Below, piece after piece: positions 50,017 through 59,118 of a stretch of 64,000 nucleotides of DNA. The notes under the pieces were generated by a model that worked only from the letters and a program-made list of their open reading frames with translations, searched no databases and had not been told where the DNA came from. A program made the translations under genes and the position numbers. The DNA lies in contig CAZFCE010000009.1 in NCBI GenBank assembly GCA_964517605.1, forward strand, positions 1 to 64,000, written 5' to 3'. The stretch is from J095 sp964517605 (GTDB lineage Bacteria > Chloroflexota > Anaerolineae > 4572-78 > J111). Positions within the stretch are counted from its first letter, which is position 1. Every line of letters starts with the position of its first letter.

Positions 50017-51423
50017 TTACAAATTCAGGGTGATGGTAAAGGTGGTACCCACGCCGGGGGTGCTTTCTACGGTGATGCCGCCGCCGTGCGCCTCAACAAT
50101 CGAGCGGGCAATAGCCAGCCCCAACCCGGATTCGCCCTGGTATTGATGGCGCGATTGATCCGCCCGGTAGAAGCGGTCAAAAATGTAGGGCACATCTTCC
50201 GGGGCAATGCCACAGCCGGTATCAACTACCCGCAATAAGAGCGTATCGGCTTTGGCGGCGGCAGACAGGGTAATCTGCCCGCCATCAGGCGTAAACCGCA
50301 GCGCGTTGCTCACCAGATTGCCCAATACCTGAACCATCCGTTCCGGGTCAACCTGCACCAACGGCAAATCGGGTAAAGCGTTCATGACCAGCGCCACGCC
50401 TTTTTGCCCGGCCTGCGCCTGATGCGCCGCCACAATTCGTTCCAGTAGTTCGTGGGGGGCGCACCACTGCAATGTCAGGTGCAGTTCGCCGGCATCGGCC
50501 AGCGACAGGGTGCGCAAATCATCAATTAAATGGCTGAGATGTTTGGTTTCGTTGTGCATCACCTGGAATATTTCGGGCGTGCCGTTAAATTTGCCGTCGC
50601 TCAGGGCCTCGGTATAGCCCAACAGAATACTGAGCGGCGTGCGCAAATCGTGGGCAATGTCGGCGGTCATTTGGCGGCGTAATTTTCGGGCATTTTCCAG
50701 GTTAAGGCTCATCTGGTTAAAGGATTTAGCCAGTTCTCCCAACTCATCTTTGGAGCGAACCTTAACCTGATGGCCCAAATCGCCGCCGGCCACAACTCTG
50801 GTGGCGGCGGTTAGCTCGCTGATGGGCCGGGCCAGCGTGCGCGCCAGTAGCACTCCCAAAACCAGGGCAAAAACCGTGGCCCCAATGCCGCCAAAAAAGA
50901 TGGCTTCGCCCACGTTGTGCAAAAAAACATTTTCCGGAGTGGTAGCGGTCCGGCTATCGCCAAAACGGTCATCAAATATAAAATAGCCAACGATCTGGCC
51001 GTTATCAATGGTTAGCGGCACAGCCCGGCTAAAATCGTGGTCGCTTACCGGCAAGCCCACCCGGTTGTGTTTGCTGCCAATAACCACCAGCCGGTTAACA
51101 TCAACCAGCGTGCCGATAACCTGCGGTCGCGGGCCGTTCTCATCCAGCGTGGGTGGCGCACCGTGCGGCAGAAAGTGCTTTTCAACCCCGTCCCAACTGT
51201 GGTTGATGGTGTAATATTCCGCCAGAATTGACAGGAAAAAGTTTTGGTTTTGGTCGTAGACAAAGCGGTTAAATTCGGTGTGAGTGCGCTCCCACACAAA
51301 CAGCGCCACCAGCATAATACCGGCCAAACCCACCACCAAAAAGGCAAAGGTTAACTTTACGGATAGCGACCGCAGCCGGATTGAGCGCTTTTTAAACAAA
51401 TGTTTGGTAATTTTATTTAGCAT
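50017..51423 (-). CDS. Membrane sensor histidine kinase
   Basis: A 468-aa kinase with two membrane helices (about residues 22-43 and 170-192) enclosing an extracytoplasmic sensor region with no recognised fold, then HAMP (ARTLARPISELTAATRVVAGGDL), HisKA with MTADIAHDLRTPLSILLGY and HATPase_c (LGNLVSNALRFTPDGG, DTGCGIAPEDVPYIFDRFYR, GLGLAIARSIVEAHGG). It is of the BaeS/PhoR type. The start is placed at ATG 51423, which overlaps the response regulator stop by 11 bases; ATG 51429 and the frame start at 51453 are alternatives. It forms a two-component system with the upstream regulator. Confidence 0.9.
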   Translation of the reverse strand: MLNKITKHLFKKRSIRLRSLSVKLTFAFLVVGLAGIMLVALFVWERTHTEFNRFVYDQNQNFFLSILAEYYTINHSWDGVEKHFLPHGAPPTLDENGPRPQVIGTLVDVNRLVVIGSKHNRVGLPVSDHDFSRAVPLTIDNGQIVGYFIFDDRFGDSRTATTPENVFLHNVGEAIFFGGIGATVFALVLGVLLARTLARPISELTAATRVVAGGDLGHQVKVRSKDELGELAKSFNQMSLNLENARKLRRQMTADIAHDLRTPLSILLGYTEALSDGKFNGTPEIFQVMHNETKHLSHLIDDLRTLSLADAGELHLTLQWCAPHELLERIVAAHQAQAGQKGVALVMNALPDLPLVQVDPERMVQVLGNLVSNALRFTPDGGQITLSAAAKADTLLLRVVDTGCGIAPEDVPYIFDRFYRADQSRHQYQGESGLGLAIARSIVEAHGGGITVESTPGVGTTFTITLNL

Positions 51424-52105
51424 CGTCATTACAAAAACGGTAGCCCACGCCATACAAAGTTTGAATGTAAAGCGGCTGGCGGGGGTTAGGTTCTATTTTG
51501 GCCCGCAAATTGCGGATGTGCACATCAATGGTGCGCTCGTAGCCGTCGTAGGCGGCGTCGCCCAGGCAATTCAACAAATCCAGCCGGGTAAAAGCCCGGC
51601 CCGGCTCCAGCATAAAGGCCGCCAGCAGTTCAAACTCCGACGGAGTTAAATCCACCCGTTTATCGCCCACAAAAACGGTGCGGGCGGTGCGATCCAGCGT
51701 AATATCGGCGGTGCGGATAACATTTTGGTGCACCGGCTCTTTTTCGGCGCGGCGCAGCACCGCCCGCACCCGGGCGGTCAGTTCGCGCATGCCAAATGGT
51801 TTGGTCACGTAATCATCCGCGCCCAGTTCCAGGCCCAGCACTTTATCGCTCTCCTCAAGTTTGGCGGTGAGGATAATAATGGGGGTTTCGGCCTCTTTGC
51901 TGTACACGCGCATAAAATCGTACCCGCCCATCTCCGGCATCATCAAATCGAGAATAATCAGGTTGGGCTGCTCACGGCGGGCCACAAACAACGCCTCACG
52001 CCCGTTAGCCGCCGTAACCACCCGAAAACCCTCCTGCATTAAATAGGATTGAACCAGCACCACCAGCTCTTTTTTGTCGTCAACCACCAAAATTGTTTTG
52101 CTCAT
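51413..52105 (-). CDS. OmpR-family response regulator paired with histidine kinase
   Basis: A 230-aa regulator. The receiver has ILVVDDKKELV, the acceptor Asp in LIILDLMMPEMGG near residue 52 and TKPF near 103. The winged helix shows DLTPSEFELLAAFMLEPGRAFTR and YERTIDVHIRNLRAKIEPNP, ending with YGVGYRF. It is the first gene of the two-component operon and overlaps the kinase. A good minus-strand promoter lies at 52148-52176. Its target is unknown; the DUF4405 membrane protein gene diverges from it across a palindromic repeat. Confidence 0.92.
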   Translation of the reverse strand: MSKTILVVDDKKELVVLVQSYLMQEGFRVVTAANGREALFVARREQPNLIILDLMMPEMGGYDFMRVYSKEAETPIIILTAKLEESDKVLGLELGADDYVTKPFGMRELTARVRAVLRRAEKEPVHQNVIRTADITLDRTARTVFVGDKRVDLTPSEFELLAAFMLEPGRAFTRLDLLNCLGDAAYDGYERTIDVHIRNLRAKIEPNPRQPLYIQTLYGVGYRFCNDDAK

Positions 52106-52147
52106 TCACCCCTCGGTTACGCTGCTAAAGTTTAAACCGTTGAGTTG

Positions 52148-52176
52148 AGTATAGTATCAAACCCCCGGTTTGTCAC
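52148..52176 (-). promoter_or_regulatory. Promoter of the two-component operon
   Basis: Minus strand GTGACA (52176-52171), a 17-base spacer and TATACT (52153-52148), 43 bases before the ATG. Confidence 0.65.
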
Positions 52177-52239
52177 CTGAAACTTGCTGCCGGAATGAGC
52201 ATTATCGAGTTGGCAACTTCCATTTTCACTATAACCCGG

Positions 52240-52342
52240 AATTGTTCAAAAAATATGAAGATGCAATGGAGAAAATGTGTGGATTTTGGCGCGGCAAATC
52301 TAAATATTTTCCCAAAATTATCTTCACAATTTTTGAACAATT
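52240..52342. repeat. 103-bp imperfect palindrome
   Basis: The outer arms AATTGTTCAAAAAATATGAAG (from 52240) and its near complement ending at 52342 match at all but two positions over 23 bases. The inner part stays partly complementary to the centre near 52291. It can fold into one long hairpin. It lies in the 322-base gap between the regulator operon and the DUF4405 gene; an open frame running through it has no ribosome site and is judged spurious. Confidence 0.75.
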
Positions 52343-52427
52343 GTCCTGTAAAGTAATGATTGTAGCCACCGGCAATTGGGTGGCGGCACAACTACGGCAA
52401 ATTGATGAATACGGAGATCAAATAACA

Positions 52428-52943
52428 ATGAAAGCAACAACTAAAACCAACTTGATCCTTGACATAATTCTGCTGGTCGCCTTTTTGGTTGCATTTGAAC
52501 CGGCGCTCACCGGCATGTCCATCCACGAATGGCTGGGAATAACTATGGGCGCGATGTTTTTGGCGCATGTGGCGCTCCACTGGAAGTGGGTTGTGGCCAC
52601 CACGCAACGGGTTTTTCAACCGCTGGCGCTGCAAACCCGGCTTAGTATGATTTTGAACCTAGCGCTGCTGGTTACGTTTGCGCTGGTGGTAACGAGTGGG
52701 TTGATGATTTCTAAAACTTTGGGCGTGCCGGAATTTTTGGGCATCAGCCAAACTTCGCAGCACGTGTGGCGGGGCATTCACGAGGCAACGCCCAACCTGG
52801 GCCTGGCGTTGATTGGGTTGCACCTGGCGTTGCACTGGCGCTGGATTGTGACCACCTGCAAACGATTTCTTTTTAACCAAACGCCGCAATCCGCCGCGCT
52901 TTCTAAAAAGCAAAATTCCGGCCAATATCAAAAAGCATTATAA
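52428..52943 (+). CDS. DUF4405 membrane protein
   Basis: A 171-aa integral membrane protein with four helices in two similar halves. Each half ends with a conserved His motif: AHVALHWKWVVATTQRVF near residue 48 and GLHLALHWRWIVTTCKRF near 130. Paired His residues on helices, as in cytochrome b561-like proteins, suggest haem binding (inference). ATG 52428 with GGAG at 52413 is preferred; the longer frame from 52170 would read through the palindrome. A small two-helix protein follows in the same direction. The gene diverges from a two-component operon that may control it. Confidence 0.85.
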   Translation: MKATTKTNLILDIILLVAFLVAFEPALTGMSIHEWLGITMGAMFLAHVALHWKWVVATTQRVFQPLALQTRLSMILNLALLVTFALVVTSGLMISKTLGVPEFLGISQTSQHVWRGIHEATPNLGLALIGLHLALHWRWIVTTCKRFLFNQTPQSAALSKKQNSGQYQKAL

Positions 52944-53037
52944 AAATTCACCGGGCAACCACGAGGGTTGCCCTTACAATTTCCGTTCGCTCATTCGCAA
53001 TTCATTCGCAATTTGGTAATTTTATCAGGAGAAAACT

Positions 53038-53430
53038 ATGTTTAATAAAGGCACATTGGGAGGCATCATCACCGTTCTGTTGGCAATGGTGATTGTAGGG
53101 GTTGGGCTAACCACCGCAGTCCACGGGTTTTCCGGCAGCGGGTTAAGCAGCAGCGATGCCGGCCCGCAATTTGAACGCGATGGCGCGCCACCGCCCGGCG
53201 ATTTTGGCTCGCAGCCGGAAGGCGGCGAACGCCCGGAACGTGGCAGTTTTTCGCTGGCGCGGGGCCTCGGCGGGGTGCTGGGCAACAGCGTTATATTAAG
53301 CGTGATTGTGCTGGTAGCCCTGCTGATAGAATGGCTGTTCAACCGCATCTTTAGCCGGGCAAACGGGCCGGTTACTGCGCCCCAATTACGCCAGGCCGCT
53401 CGCCCGCCAGATAACATGCCCGCCAAATAA
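53038..53430 (+). CDS. Small two-helix membrane protein
   Basis: A 130-aa protein with membrane segments at about residues 9-29 and 80-103, joined by a Gly/Pro/Glu/Arg-rich extracytoplasmic or flexible loop (GAPPPGDFGSQPEGGERPERG). The short C-terminal tail is basic and proline-containing. AGGAGA precedes the ATG. It lies 94 bases after the DUF4405 gene and before a terminator, so the two probably share a transcript and may form one complex. I do not recognise a family. Confidence 0.75.
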   Translation: MFNKGTLGGIITVLLAMVIVGVGLTTAVHGFSGSGLSSSDAGPQFERDGAPPPGDFGSQPEGGERPERGSFSLARGLGGVLGNSVILSVIVLVALLIEWLFNRIFSRANGPVTAPQLRQAARPPDNMPAK

Positions 53431-53461
53431 GCGCCGTGGGCCTCGCAGCACCATCACCTAG

Positions 53462-53492
53462 AACCGCCGCAAAAATTACGGCGGTTTTTTGC
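53462..53492 (+). terminator. Rho-independent terminator
   Basis: AACCGCCG (53462-53469) pairs with CGGCGGTT (53479-53486), then TTTTGC. Confidence 0.8.
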
Positions 53493-53587
53493 GTGTCTGT
53501 GCCGGGGCGTTGATATGCGTTTTTTACCGGCCCGTGTTAAAATGCCTTGATATCCTTGATATTATCACCAGGGCAAAAACATTTTAC

Positions 53588-54301
53588 ATGGAAAGAAACT
53601 ACAAATATTATGATCTGATTACCGCCATGTTTGTGGCGGTGTTACTCATTAGCAACATCGCTTCGGCGGCCAAAATTGTGGATTGGGGCGTAAGCCTGTT
53701 TGGCCTGCCGCTGGCCTTTGATGCCGGCACGCTGTTGTTTCCCGTTAGCTATATTTTTGGCGATATTTTAACCGAGGTGTACGGCTACAAGCGGTCGCGG
53801 CGAGTCATCTGGTTTGGCTTTTTTGCGGCGGCGCTGATGGCCCTCACCTTCCGGCTGGTGGGGCTGATGCCCGGCGAAGCGGTGTGGCAGCAAACCGCCG
53901 GGCAGGCCGCCTACGATGCCATTTTGGGCGGCGTGGCTACCGGCGGCATTGTTGTAGCCAGCCTGGCGGCCTACTGGGCCGGCGAATTTTCTAACAGCGT
54001 GGTGCTGGCCAAACTCAAAGTGGCTACCGCCGGGCGTTTTTTGTGGGTGCGCACCATTGGCAGCACCATGATTGGCGAAGGCGTGGACACCGTAATTTTT
54101 ATCACGGTCGCCAGCGCTCTGGGCGTTTTTCCGTGGGAAATTGCCCTGAGCCTGATTACCACCAACTACATTTTTAAAGTGCTGATTGAAGTGCTGTTTA
54201 CGCCGCTCACCTATTTGATTGTGGGCTTTTTAAAACGCGCCGAAAACGAAGATTATTACGACCGCCACACCGATTTCAACCCGTTCACGCTGGCGTCGTG
54301 A
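53588..54301 (+). CDS. yhhQ: Queuosine precursor transporter YhhQ/QueT-type
   Basis: A 237-aa membrane protein of the VUT_1 (PF02592) family, which takes up queuosine precursors (preQ0, preQ1 or queuine). Six helices are visible. Family blocks: NIASAAKIVDW near residue 23, FPVSYIFGDILTEVYGYKRSR near 51 and RTIGSTMIGEGVDTVIFITVA near 155. The frame is open from 53489, but MERNYKYYDLITAMFVA from ATG 53588 is the family-like start. No ribosome site stands out. The following gene era starts 22 bases after its stop. Confidence 0.88.
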   Translation: MERNYKYYDLITAMFVAVLLISNIASAAKIVDWGVSLFGLPLAFDAGTLLFPVSYIFGDILTEVYGYKRSRRVIWFGFFAAALMALTFRLVGLMPGEAVWQQTAGQAAYDAILGGVATGGIVVASLAAYWAGEFSNSVVLAKLKVATAGRFLWVRTIGSTMIGEGVDTVIFITVASALGVFPWEIALSLITTNYIFKVLIEVLFTPLTYLIVGFLKRAENEDYYDRHTDFNPFTLAS

Positions 54302-54323
54302 GTTTGGTTTATAGGATTTTATC

Positions 54324-55373
54324 TTGACCGAAGAATTTGATTTTCCCGACGATTTTGATTTTGCCGACGACACCAAATTCATCAACGGCAACCTGCTGTT
54401 TGATGACACCCTGCCCGCCGACCATCACTCTGGCTTTGTGGCGGTAATTGGCCGGCCCAACGTGGGCAAATCCACGTTGATGAACCATTACCTGGGGCAA
54501 AAAATTGCCATTGTCAGCCCCAAACCGCAAACTACCCGCAATCAACTGCTGGGTATATTAACGTTGCCAAACCCCGGCCAGCCGGAACTCTCGGAGGTGT
54601 GCCCGCCGGCGCAGATTATCTTCATTGACACGCCGGGCATTCACCGCCCGCATCACAAACTGGGCGAATATCTGGTAGAAACCGCCAAAAACGCCCTGCC
54701 CGAAGCCGACGTGATTGTGTGGCTGGCCGATGTGAGCCGCCCGCCCGGCCCCGAAGAGCAACTGGTGGCTGCCGCGCTCATGGCGGTGCAAAAACAGGCC
54801 ATCGCCGCCGGCGAAACCGCCGCCCCGGTGATTTTGGCGCTCAATAAAATTGATCTGCTGCCGCCCGCCGAACTGGAAGCCATTGAGCAAAACTACCTGG
54901 CGTTGTATCCCGCTGCCGATTGGCTGCCCATTTCTGCCGCGCGCGGCGATAATTGCACCGAACTGCTCCGGCGGATTACCACCTGCCTGCCGTTGGGGCC
55001 GCGCTACTACCCCGCCGAGCAAGTAACCGACCAGCAAGAGCGCTTCATCGCCGCCGAGCTTATCCGCGAGGCCGCGCTGCACACCCTGCGCGAAGAAGTG
55101 CCGCACGCGCTGGCGGTGGCTGTCACCGATTTCACCCGCCGCAGCGATGACCTTATCTACATTGGCGCAAACCTGATATTAGAGCGTCAATCCCACAAAC
55201 AAATCGTCATCGGTGAAAAAGGCAGCGGCCTGAAAAAAATCGGCCAGCGCGCCCGCCCGCAAATCGAGCAGATGGTCGGCGCACGCGTTTATTTGGAACT
55301 GTGGGTAAAAGTCAGGCCCAAGTGGCGCAGCAACAACAACGAACTCAAATGGTTGGGTTATTCGGCTCAGTAA
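54324..55373 (+). CDS. era: GTPase Era
   Basis: A 349-aa essential GTPase that binds 16S rRNA and helps mature the small ribosomal subunit. G motifs: VIGRPNVGKSTLMN near residue 40, effector KPQTTR near 63, IFIDTPGIHRP near 93, LALNKIDLLP near 172. The C-terminal KH domain contains IVIGEKGSGLKKIGQRAR near residue 295. About 30 acidic residues (EEFDFPDDFDFADD) precede the G domain, more than in the usual 300-aa Era. The start codon is TTG at 54324. The gene lies between yhhQ and galK, all on the plus strand. Confidence 0.93.
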   Translation: MTEEFDFPDDFDFADDTKFINGNLLFDDTLPADHHSGFVAVIGRPNVGKSTLMNHYLGQKIAIVSPKPQTTRNQLLGILTLPNPGQPELSEVCPPAQIIFIDTPGIHRPHHKLGEYLVETAKNALPEADVIVWLADVSRPPGPEEQLVAAALMAVQKQAIAAGETAAPVILALNKIDLLPPAELEAIEQNYLALYPAADWLPISAARGDNCTELLRRITTCLPLGPRYYPAEQVTDQQERFIAAELIREAALHTLREEVPHALAVAVTDFTRRSDDLIYIGANLILERQSHKQIVIGEKGSGLKKIGQRARPQIEQMVGARVYLELWVKVRPKWRSNNNELKWLGYSAQ

Positions 55374-55393
55374 CAATTCAGGGCAAGGTGATT

Positions 55394-56542
55394 ATGAATC
55401 TGGTAGAAAAAACCACGCAAACCTTTAAAAAACACTTTGGCGTAGCCCCCACCCACTGCTTTCGTGCGCCGGGACGGGTTAATTTAATTGGCGAACACAC
55501 CGATTACAACGATGGGTTTGTGCTGCCCGCCGCCATCAATTACCAAACGGTGATTGCCGCCGAACCCCGCTCCGACGGCATTATTTCGGTGGTGGCCGTT
55601 GATTTTAACGAGCAAACCAGCACCTTTAGCGCCGCCGCCGAGATTCAACCCGATAGCGCCGCCCCATGGAGCAACTACGTGCGCGGCGTGGTGTGGGCGC
55701 TCAAACAAAACGGCTATACGGTGCCGGGGGCCAACCTGGTGGTCGCCGGAGATGTGCCGCAGGGCGCGGGCCTCAGCTCTTCGGCGGCGCTCGAAGTGGT
55801 GGTGGGAACCACGCTTTCGGCGTTGGGCGGGCTAAACCTGGATGGCAAAACCATCGCCCTGACCGGCCAAAACGCCGAAAACAACTTTGTGGGCATGCGC
55901 TGCGGCATTATGGACCAGTTTATTTCGGCGCTGGGCCGGCAGGCCCACGCCCTGCTCATTGATTGCCGCAGCCTGGATTACCGGGCGGTGTCAATCCCGA
56001 CGGGCACAGCCATTGTGATTGCCAACAGCAACGTAAAACGCGGCCTGGTGGACAGCGAATACAACACCCGCCGCCGCGAATGCGAAACCGCCGCCGCCCA
56101 TTTTGGCGTGCCGGCGCTGCGCGATGTTGAGGCGGATGTGTTTGCGCTCCACGCCGATGAGTTGGCCGAAAAGGTGAGCCAACGCGCCCGCCACATCATC
56201 ACCGAAAACGCCCGCACCGTGGCCGCCGCCAACGCTCTGGCCGTCGGTGATTTAAAGCTGATGGGGCAACTTATGGCCGAATCGCACCTTTCAATGCGGG
56301 ATGATTTTGAAATCACCGTGCCGCCCATTGACGCGCTGGTTGAAATTATTGGCGAAGTGGTAGGCGAACACGGCGGCGCGCGCATGACCGGCGGCGGATT
56401 TGGCGGCTGCGTGGTGGCGCTGGCCCCCGAAGCGTTAGTCCCGGAGATAAAACAGGCCGTTGCCGCCCAATATCCCGCCGCGTCGGGGCTGGAGGCAACT
56501 ATTTACGTGTGCCAGGCTTCGGCGGGCGCGGGCAGTTGTTAG
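55394..56542 (+). CDS. galK: Galactokinase
   Basis: A 382-aa GHMP kinase that phosphorylates galactose to galactose 1-phosphate (Leloir pathway). The galactokinase signature GRVNLIGEHTDYNDGF lies near residue 27, the ATP loop GDVPQGAGLSSSAALEV near 120 and the C-terminal GARMTGGGFGGCVVAL near 332. The catalytic Asp is in CGIMDQFISALG near 170. The length is normal. The frame begins at 55301 inside era; ATG 55394 with AAGGTG upstream is the real start. No galT or galE lies beside it. Confidence 0.94.
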   Translation: MNLVEKTTQTFKKHFGVAPTHCFRAPGRVNLIGEHTDYNDGFVLPAAINYQTVIAAEPRSDGIISVVAVDFNEQTSTFSAAAEIQPDSAAPWSNYVRGVVWALKQNGYTVPGANLVVAGDVPQGAGLSSSAALEVVVGTTLSALGGLNLDGKTIALTGQNAENNFVGMRCGIMDQFISALGRQAHALLIDCRSLDYRAVSIPTGTAIVIANSNVKRGLVDSEYNTRRRECETAAAHFGVPALRDVEADVFALHADELAEKVSQRARHIITENARTVAAANALAVGDLKLMGQLMAESHLSMRDDFEITVPPIDALVEIIGEVVGEHGGARMTGGGFGGCVVALAPEALVPEIKQAVAAQYPAASGLEATIYVCQASAGAGSC

Positions 56543-56621
56543 CGCCCCCCGGTGCAGGCGTATTGGGTGATGCGCCCCGCGCCGGTAAAAGAGCATCAAA
56601 GATTGTTATCTGGCCATTTTC

Positions 56622-58397
56622 ATGAAAACCAAACTCCAACATCGCAAGATTTTAATCGTTGACGATAATGCCGATTTGGTCAAGCTGTTGAGTTTGTACC
56701 TGACCAACTCCGGCTTTGAAACGTTTGGCCTGGAGAGCGGCGAAATAGCCCTGAAACACATCGACCAAATCAACCCCGACATCATCCTGCTGGATATATT
56801 AATGCCCAACATGGATGGCTTTGAAACGTGCGCCCGGTTAAAAGAAAATCCCCATACCAAAGACATCCCCATTGTTTTTCTCACCGCGCTGGCCGATACC
56901 GAAAACAAAATCAAGGGGTTTCAAATGGGCGCGGTGGATTACATTACCAAACCCTTACAAGGCGAAGAAGTGCTGGCCCGCGTAACCACGCACCTGACCC
57001 TGCGGCAGCTTCAACATGATTTGCGGGAACAAAACCGGCAACTGCAAGAAGAAAACATTAAGCAGCGGCGGGTGCAGGAAGCCCTGCGTGAAAGCCGCGA
57101 ACATTACCGGCTGCTGGCCGAAAACTCCACCGATATGATTGCCCGGCAAACCCCCAAAGCCATTTATCTGTATGTGTCGCCGGCCTGCCACAGCTTGTTG
57201 GGCTATGAAATTGATGAAATGGTGGGCAAAGCCGAGGCTGATTTTGCCCACCCGGCAGACGTGGCGATTATTGAGGAGGCTAACCGCCACCCCGACGACC
57301 GCCAGCCGGTGACCAAATACACCTATCGCGCCCGGCGCAAAGACAATACCTACATCTGGCTAGAAACCACCAGCCGGCGGGTGTACGACCCGCAAACCGG
57401 CGAACCTCTGGAGATTATTACCGTATCGCGCAACGTAACCGAACGCGAAGAAGCCGGCATCGCCTTGAAGCAGGCCCACGACAAGCTGGAACATCGCGTT
57501 ATGGAACGCACCGCCGAACTCATTAAACTTAATGCCGCGCTGGAACGCTTTGTGCCGCAGGAGTTTTTGCAATTTCTGGGCAAAAAGAGCATTGTCGAGG
57601 TGGCGCTGGGCGACCAGGTGCAGCGCGATATGACCATTTTCTTTTCCGACATTCGCTCTTTTACCACCTTCTCCGAGCAGATGAGTCCCCAGGAGAATTT
57701 CAATTTTATCAACACCTATTTAAACCGCGTCAGCCCGATTATCCGCCAACACCACGGTTTTATTGATAAATACATTGGCGACGCGGTAATGGCCCTGTTC
57801 CCCGACGAAGTGGAGCATGCCCTGCAAGCGGCCATCGCCATAAAACAAGAGTTGGCCCAGTTTAACAACGAGCGGCAAAAACAGGGCGCGTATCCCATCA
57901 ATGTTGGCACCGGCATTCACACCGGCAGCCTGATGTTGGGCACCATTGGCGAGGTGCAACGCATGGAAGGCACGGTTATTTCTGACAACGTTAACCTTAC
58001 CTTTCGGCTGGAAGGGCTAACCAAACTTTACGGCGCTTCGATTGTGATCAGCCAGACCTCGTTGTATAACCTGAACCAGCCCAACCAGTACCACTTTAGG
58101 TTTTTGGACCGGGTGCGGGTTAAAGGCAAAACCGAACCGGTTTCGGTGTTTGAGGTATTTGAAGGCGACCCGCCCGAAACTTTTAACCTGAAGCTGAAAA
58201 CCCTGACCGATTTTGAAAAGGGCTTGCTCTACTACCACAGCCGGGAGTTTAAAAAAGCCCAAATCCAGTTTAACCGGGTCATCGCCACCAACCCGGTTGA
58301 TAAAGCGGCCCAGCTTTACTACAAACGCGCCAAACATTACGCCCAACACGGCGTGCCCGCTGATTGGGAAGGAGTGTCGGCTCTCCCCGATAAATAG
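56622..58397 (+). CDS. Receiver-PAS-class III adenylate/guanylate cyclase
   Basis: A 591-aa signalling enzyme. The receiver domain (about 9-125) has ILIVDDNADL, acceptor Asp in IILLDILMPNMDG near residue 58 and YITKP. A coiled coil leads to PAS (about 160-280: LLAENSTDMIARQTP), a second coiled coil, and a class III cyclase domain (about 325-505). The first metal Asp is in IFFSDIRSFT and the second in DKYIGDAVMALFPDE; GIHTGSLMLGTIG and the transition-state region follow. A C-terminal TPR-like tail (about 520-580) ends the protein. It has no partner kinase next to it. Product cAMP rather than cGMP is the usual outcome for this class but is not proven. Confidence 0.88.
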   Translation: MKTKLQHRKILIVDDNADLVKLLSLYLTNSGFETFGLESGEIALKHIDQINPDIILLDILMPNMDGFETCARLKENPHTKDIPIVFLTALADTENKIKGFQMGAVDYITKPLQGEEVLARVTTHLTLRQLQHDLREQNRQLQEENIKQRRVQEALRESREHYRLLAENSTDMIARQTPKAIYLYVSPACHSLLGYEIDEMVGKAEADFAHPADVAIIEEANRHPDDRQPVTKYTYRARRKDNTYIWLETTSRRVYDPQTGEPLEIITVSRNVTEREEAGIALKQAHDKLEHRVMERTAELIKLNAALERFVPQEFLQFLGKKSIVEVALGDQVQRDMTIFFSDIRSFTTFSEQMSPQENFNFINTYLNRVSPIIRQHHGFIDKYIGDAVMALFPDEVEHALQAAIAIKQELAQFNNERQKQGAYPINVGTGIHTGSLMLGTIGEVQRMEGTVISDNVNLTFRLEGLTKLYGASIVISQTSLYNLNQPNQYHFRFLDRVRVKGKTEPVSVFEVFEGDPPETFNLKLKTLTDFEKGLLYYHSREFKKAQIQFNRVIATNPVDKAAQLYYKRAKHYAQHGVPADWEGVSALPDK

Positions 58398-58478
58398 CCG
58401 CGTTTGGTTTTTACGGCATAGCCAATTGACGCCTTGCCCCACCACAAAATGGAAATTCATAATTTTAAGGAGACCCCC

Positions 58479-58904
58479 ATGAAAAAATTTACAATTTTGC
58501 TACTGGCCGGATTGATTGCGGTAGCCGGGTGCAGTAGCGCCCCACCCGCGCCGGCAGCAGTAACCGCCCCGGCAGATGCTAATCTGGCCAACCTGCCGGT
58601 GGATGTTGACGTGCAAACCGTTGAAAAATTGCGCGCCAACCCCAATGTGCTGGTGCTCGACGTGCGTGAGGACACCGAATACGCCGGCGGGCATATTCCC
58701 GGCGCGGTATTGCTGCCGCTGGGGCAAATTCCCAATCGGCTCAACGACATTCCCAAAGACAAAACCGTAATTGCCGTGTGTCGTAGCGGGCACCGCAGCA
58801 ACCAGGCCACGCAATTATTGCGCCAGCAGGGTTTTGACAACGTTCACAACATGCTGGGCGGGATGAACGCCTGGGCGCAAGCCGGCCTTGAAATCCAGAA
58901 ATAG
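58479..58904 (+). CDS. Rhodanese-domain lipoprotein
   Basis: A 141-aa lipoprotein with signal peptide and lipobox VAGC (Cys near residue 18), a short Ala/Pro linker and one rhodanese domain: VLVLDVREDTEYAGGHIPGA near residue 62 and the active-site loop VCRSGHRSNQ near 103, with the catalytic Cys. It probably transfers sulfane sulfur or handles thiols outside the membrane. AAGGAG lies 5 bases before ATG 58479; the frame from 58434 is not used. It is followed by a terminator. Confidence 0.9.
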   Translation: MKKFTILLLAGLIAVAGCSSAPPAPAAVTAPADANLANLPVDVDVQTVEKLRANPNVLVLDVREDTEYAGGHIPGAVLLPLGQIPNRLNDIPKDKTVIAVCRSGHRSNQATQLLRQQGFDNVHNMLGGMNAWAQAGLEIQK

Positions 58905-58925
58905 GGCCACAATGCTCTGCTAAAA

Positions 58926-58957
58926 ACTCCCGGCTGGCTGTAGCCGGGAGTTTTTGT
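58926..58957 (+). terminator. Rho-independent terminator
   Basis: ACTCCCGGCT (58926-58935) pairs with AGCCGGGAGT (58942-58951), then TTTTG. Confidence 0.85.
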
Positions 58958-59091
58958 TTACCAGCCCATAATCACATACCGGCAGCTAACATTTGCCACA
59001 TGTCGAAGTCGCTAAGATAATGTGTAGCCAAAACGCAACGCCTTTCCACATTTTACCGACAACTCTATTTAACGACATTAAAGCGCAGCAA

Positions 59092-59118
59092 AACCGCCGG
59101 AATTACCGGGCGGCGGTT
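59092..59118 (+). other. Stem-loop before the corrinoid adenosyltransferase gene
   Basis: AACCGCCG (59092-59099) pairs with CGGCGGTT (59111-59118), 38 bases before the ATG. A T-rich stretch follows about 11 bases later. No cobalamin riboswitch consensus was seen in 58958-59155. Confidence 0.45.

Noticed and set aside
52170..52427. N-terminal extension of the DUF4405 frame
   Set aside because: It reads through the 103-bp palindrome, has no ribosome site and no protein-like pattern; ATG 52428 has GGAG and a family-like start.
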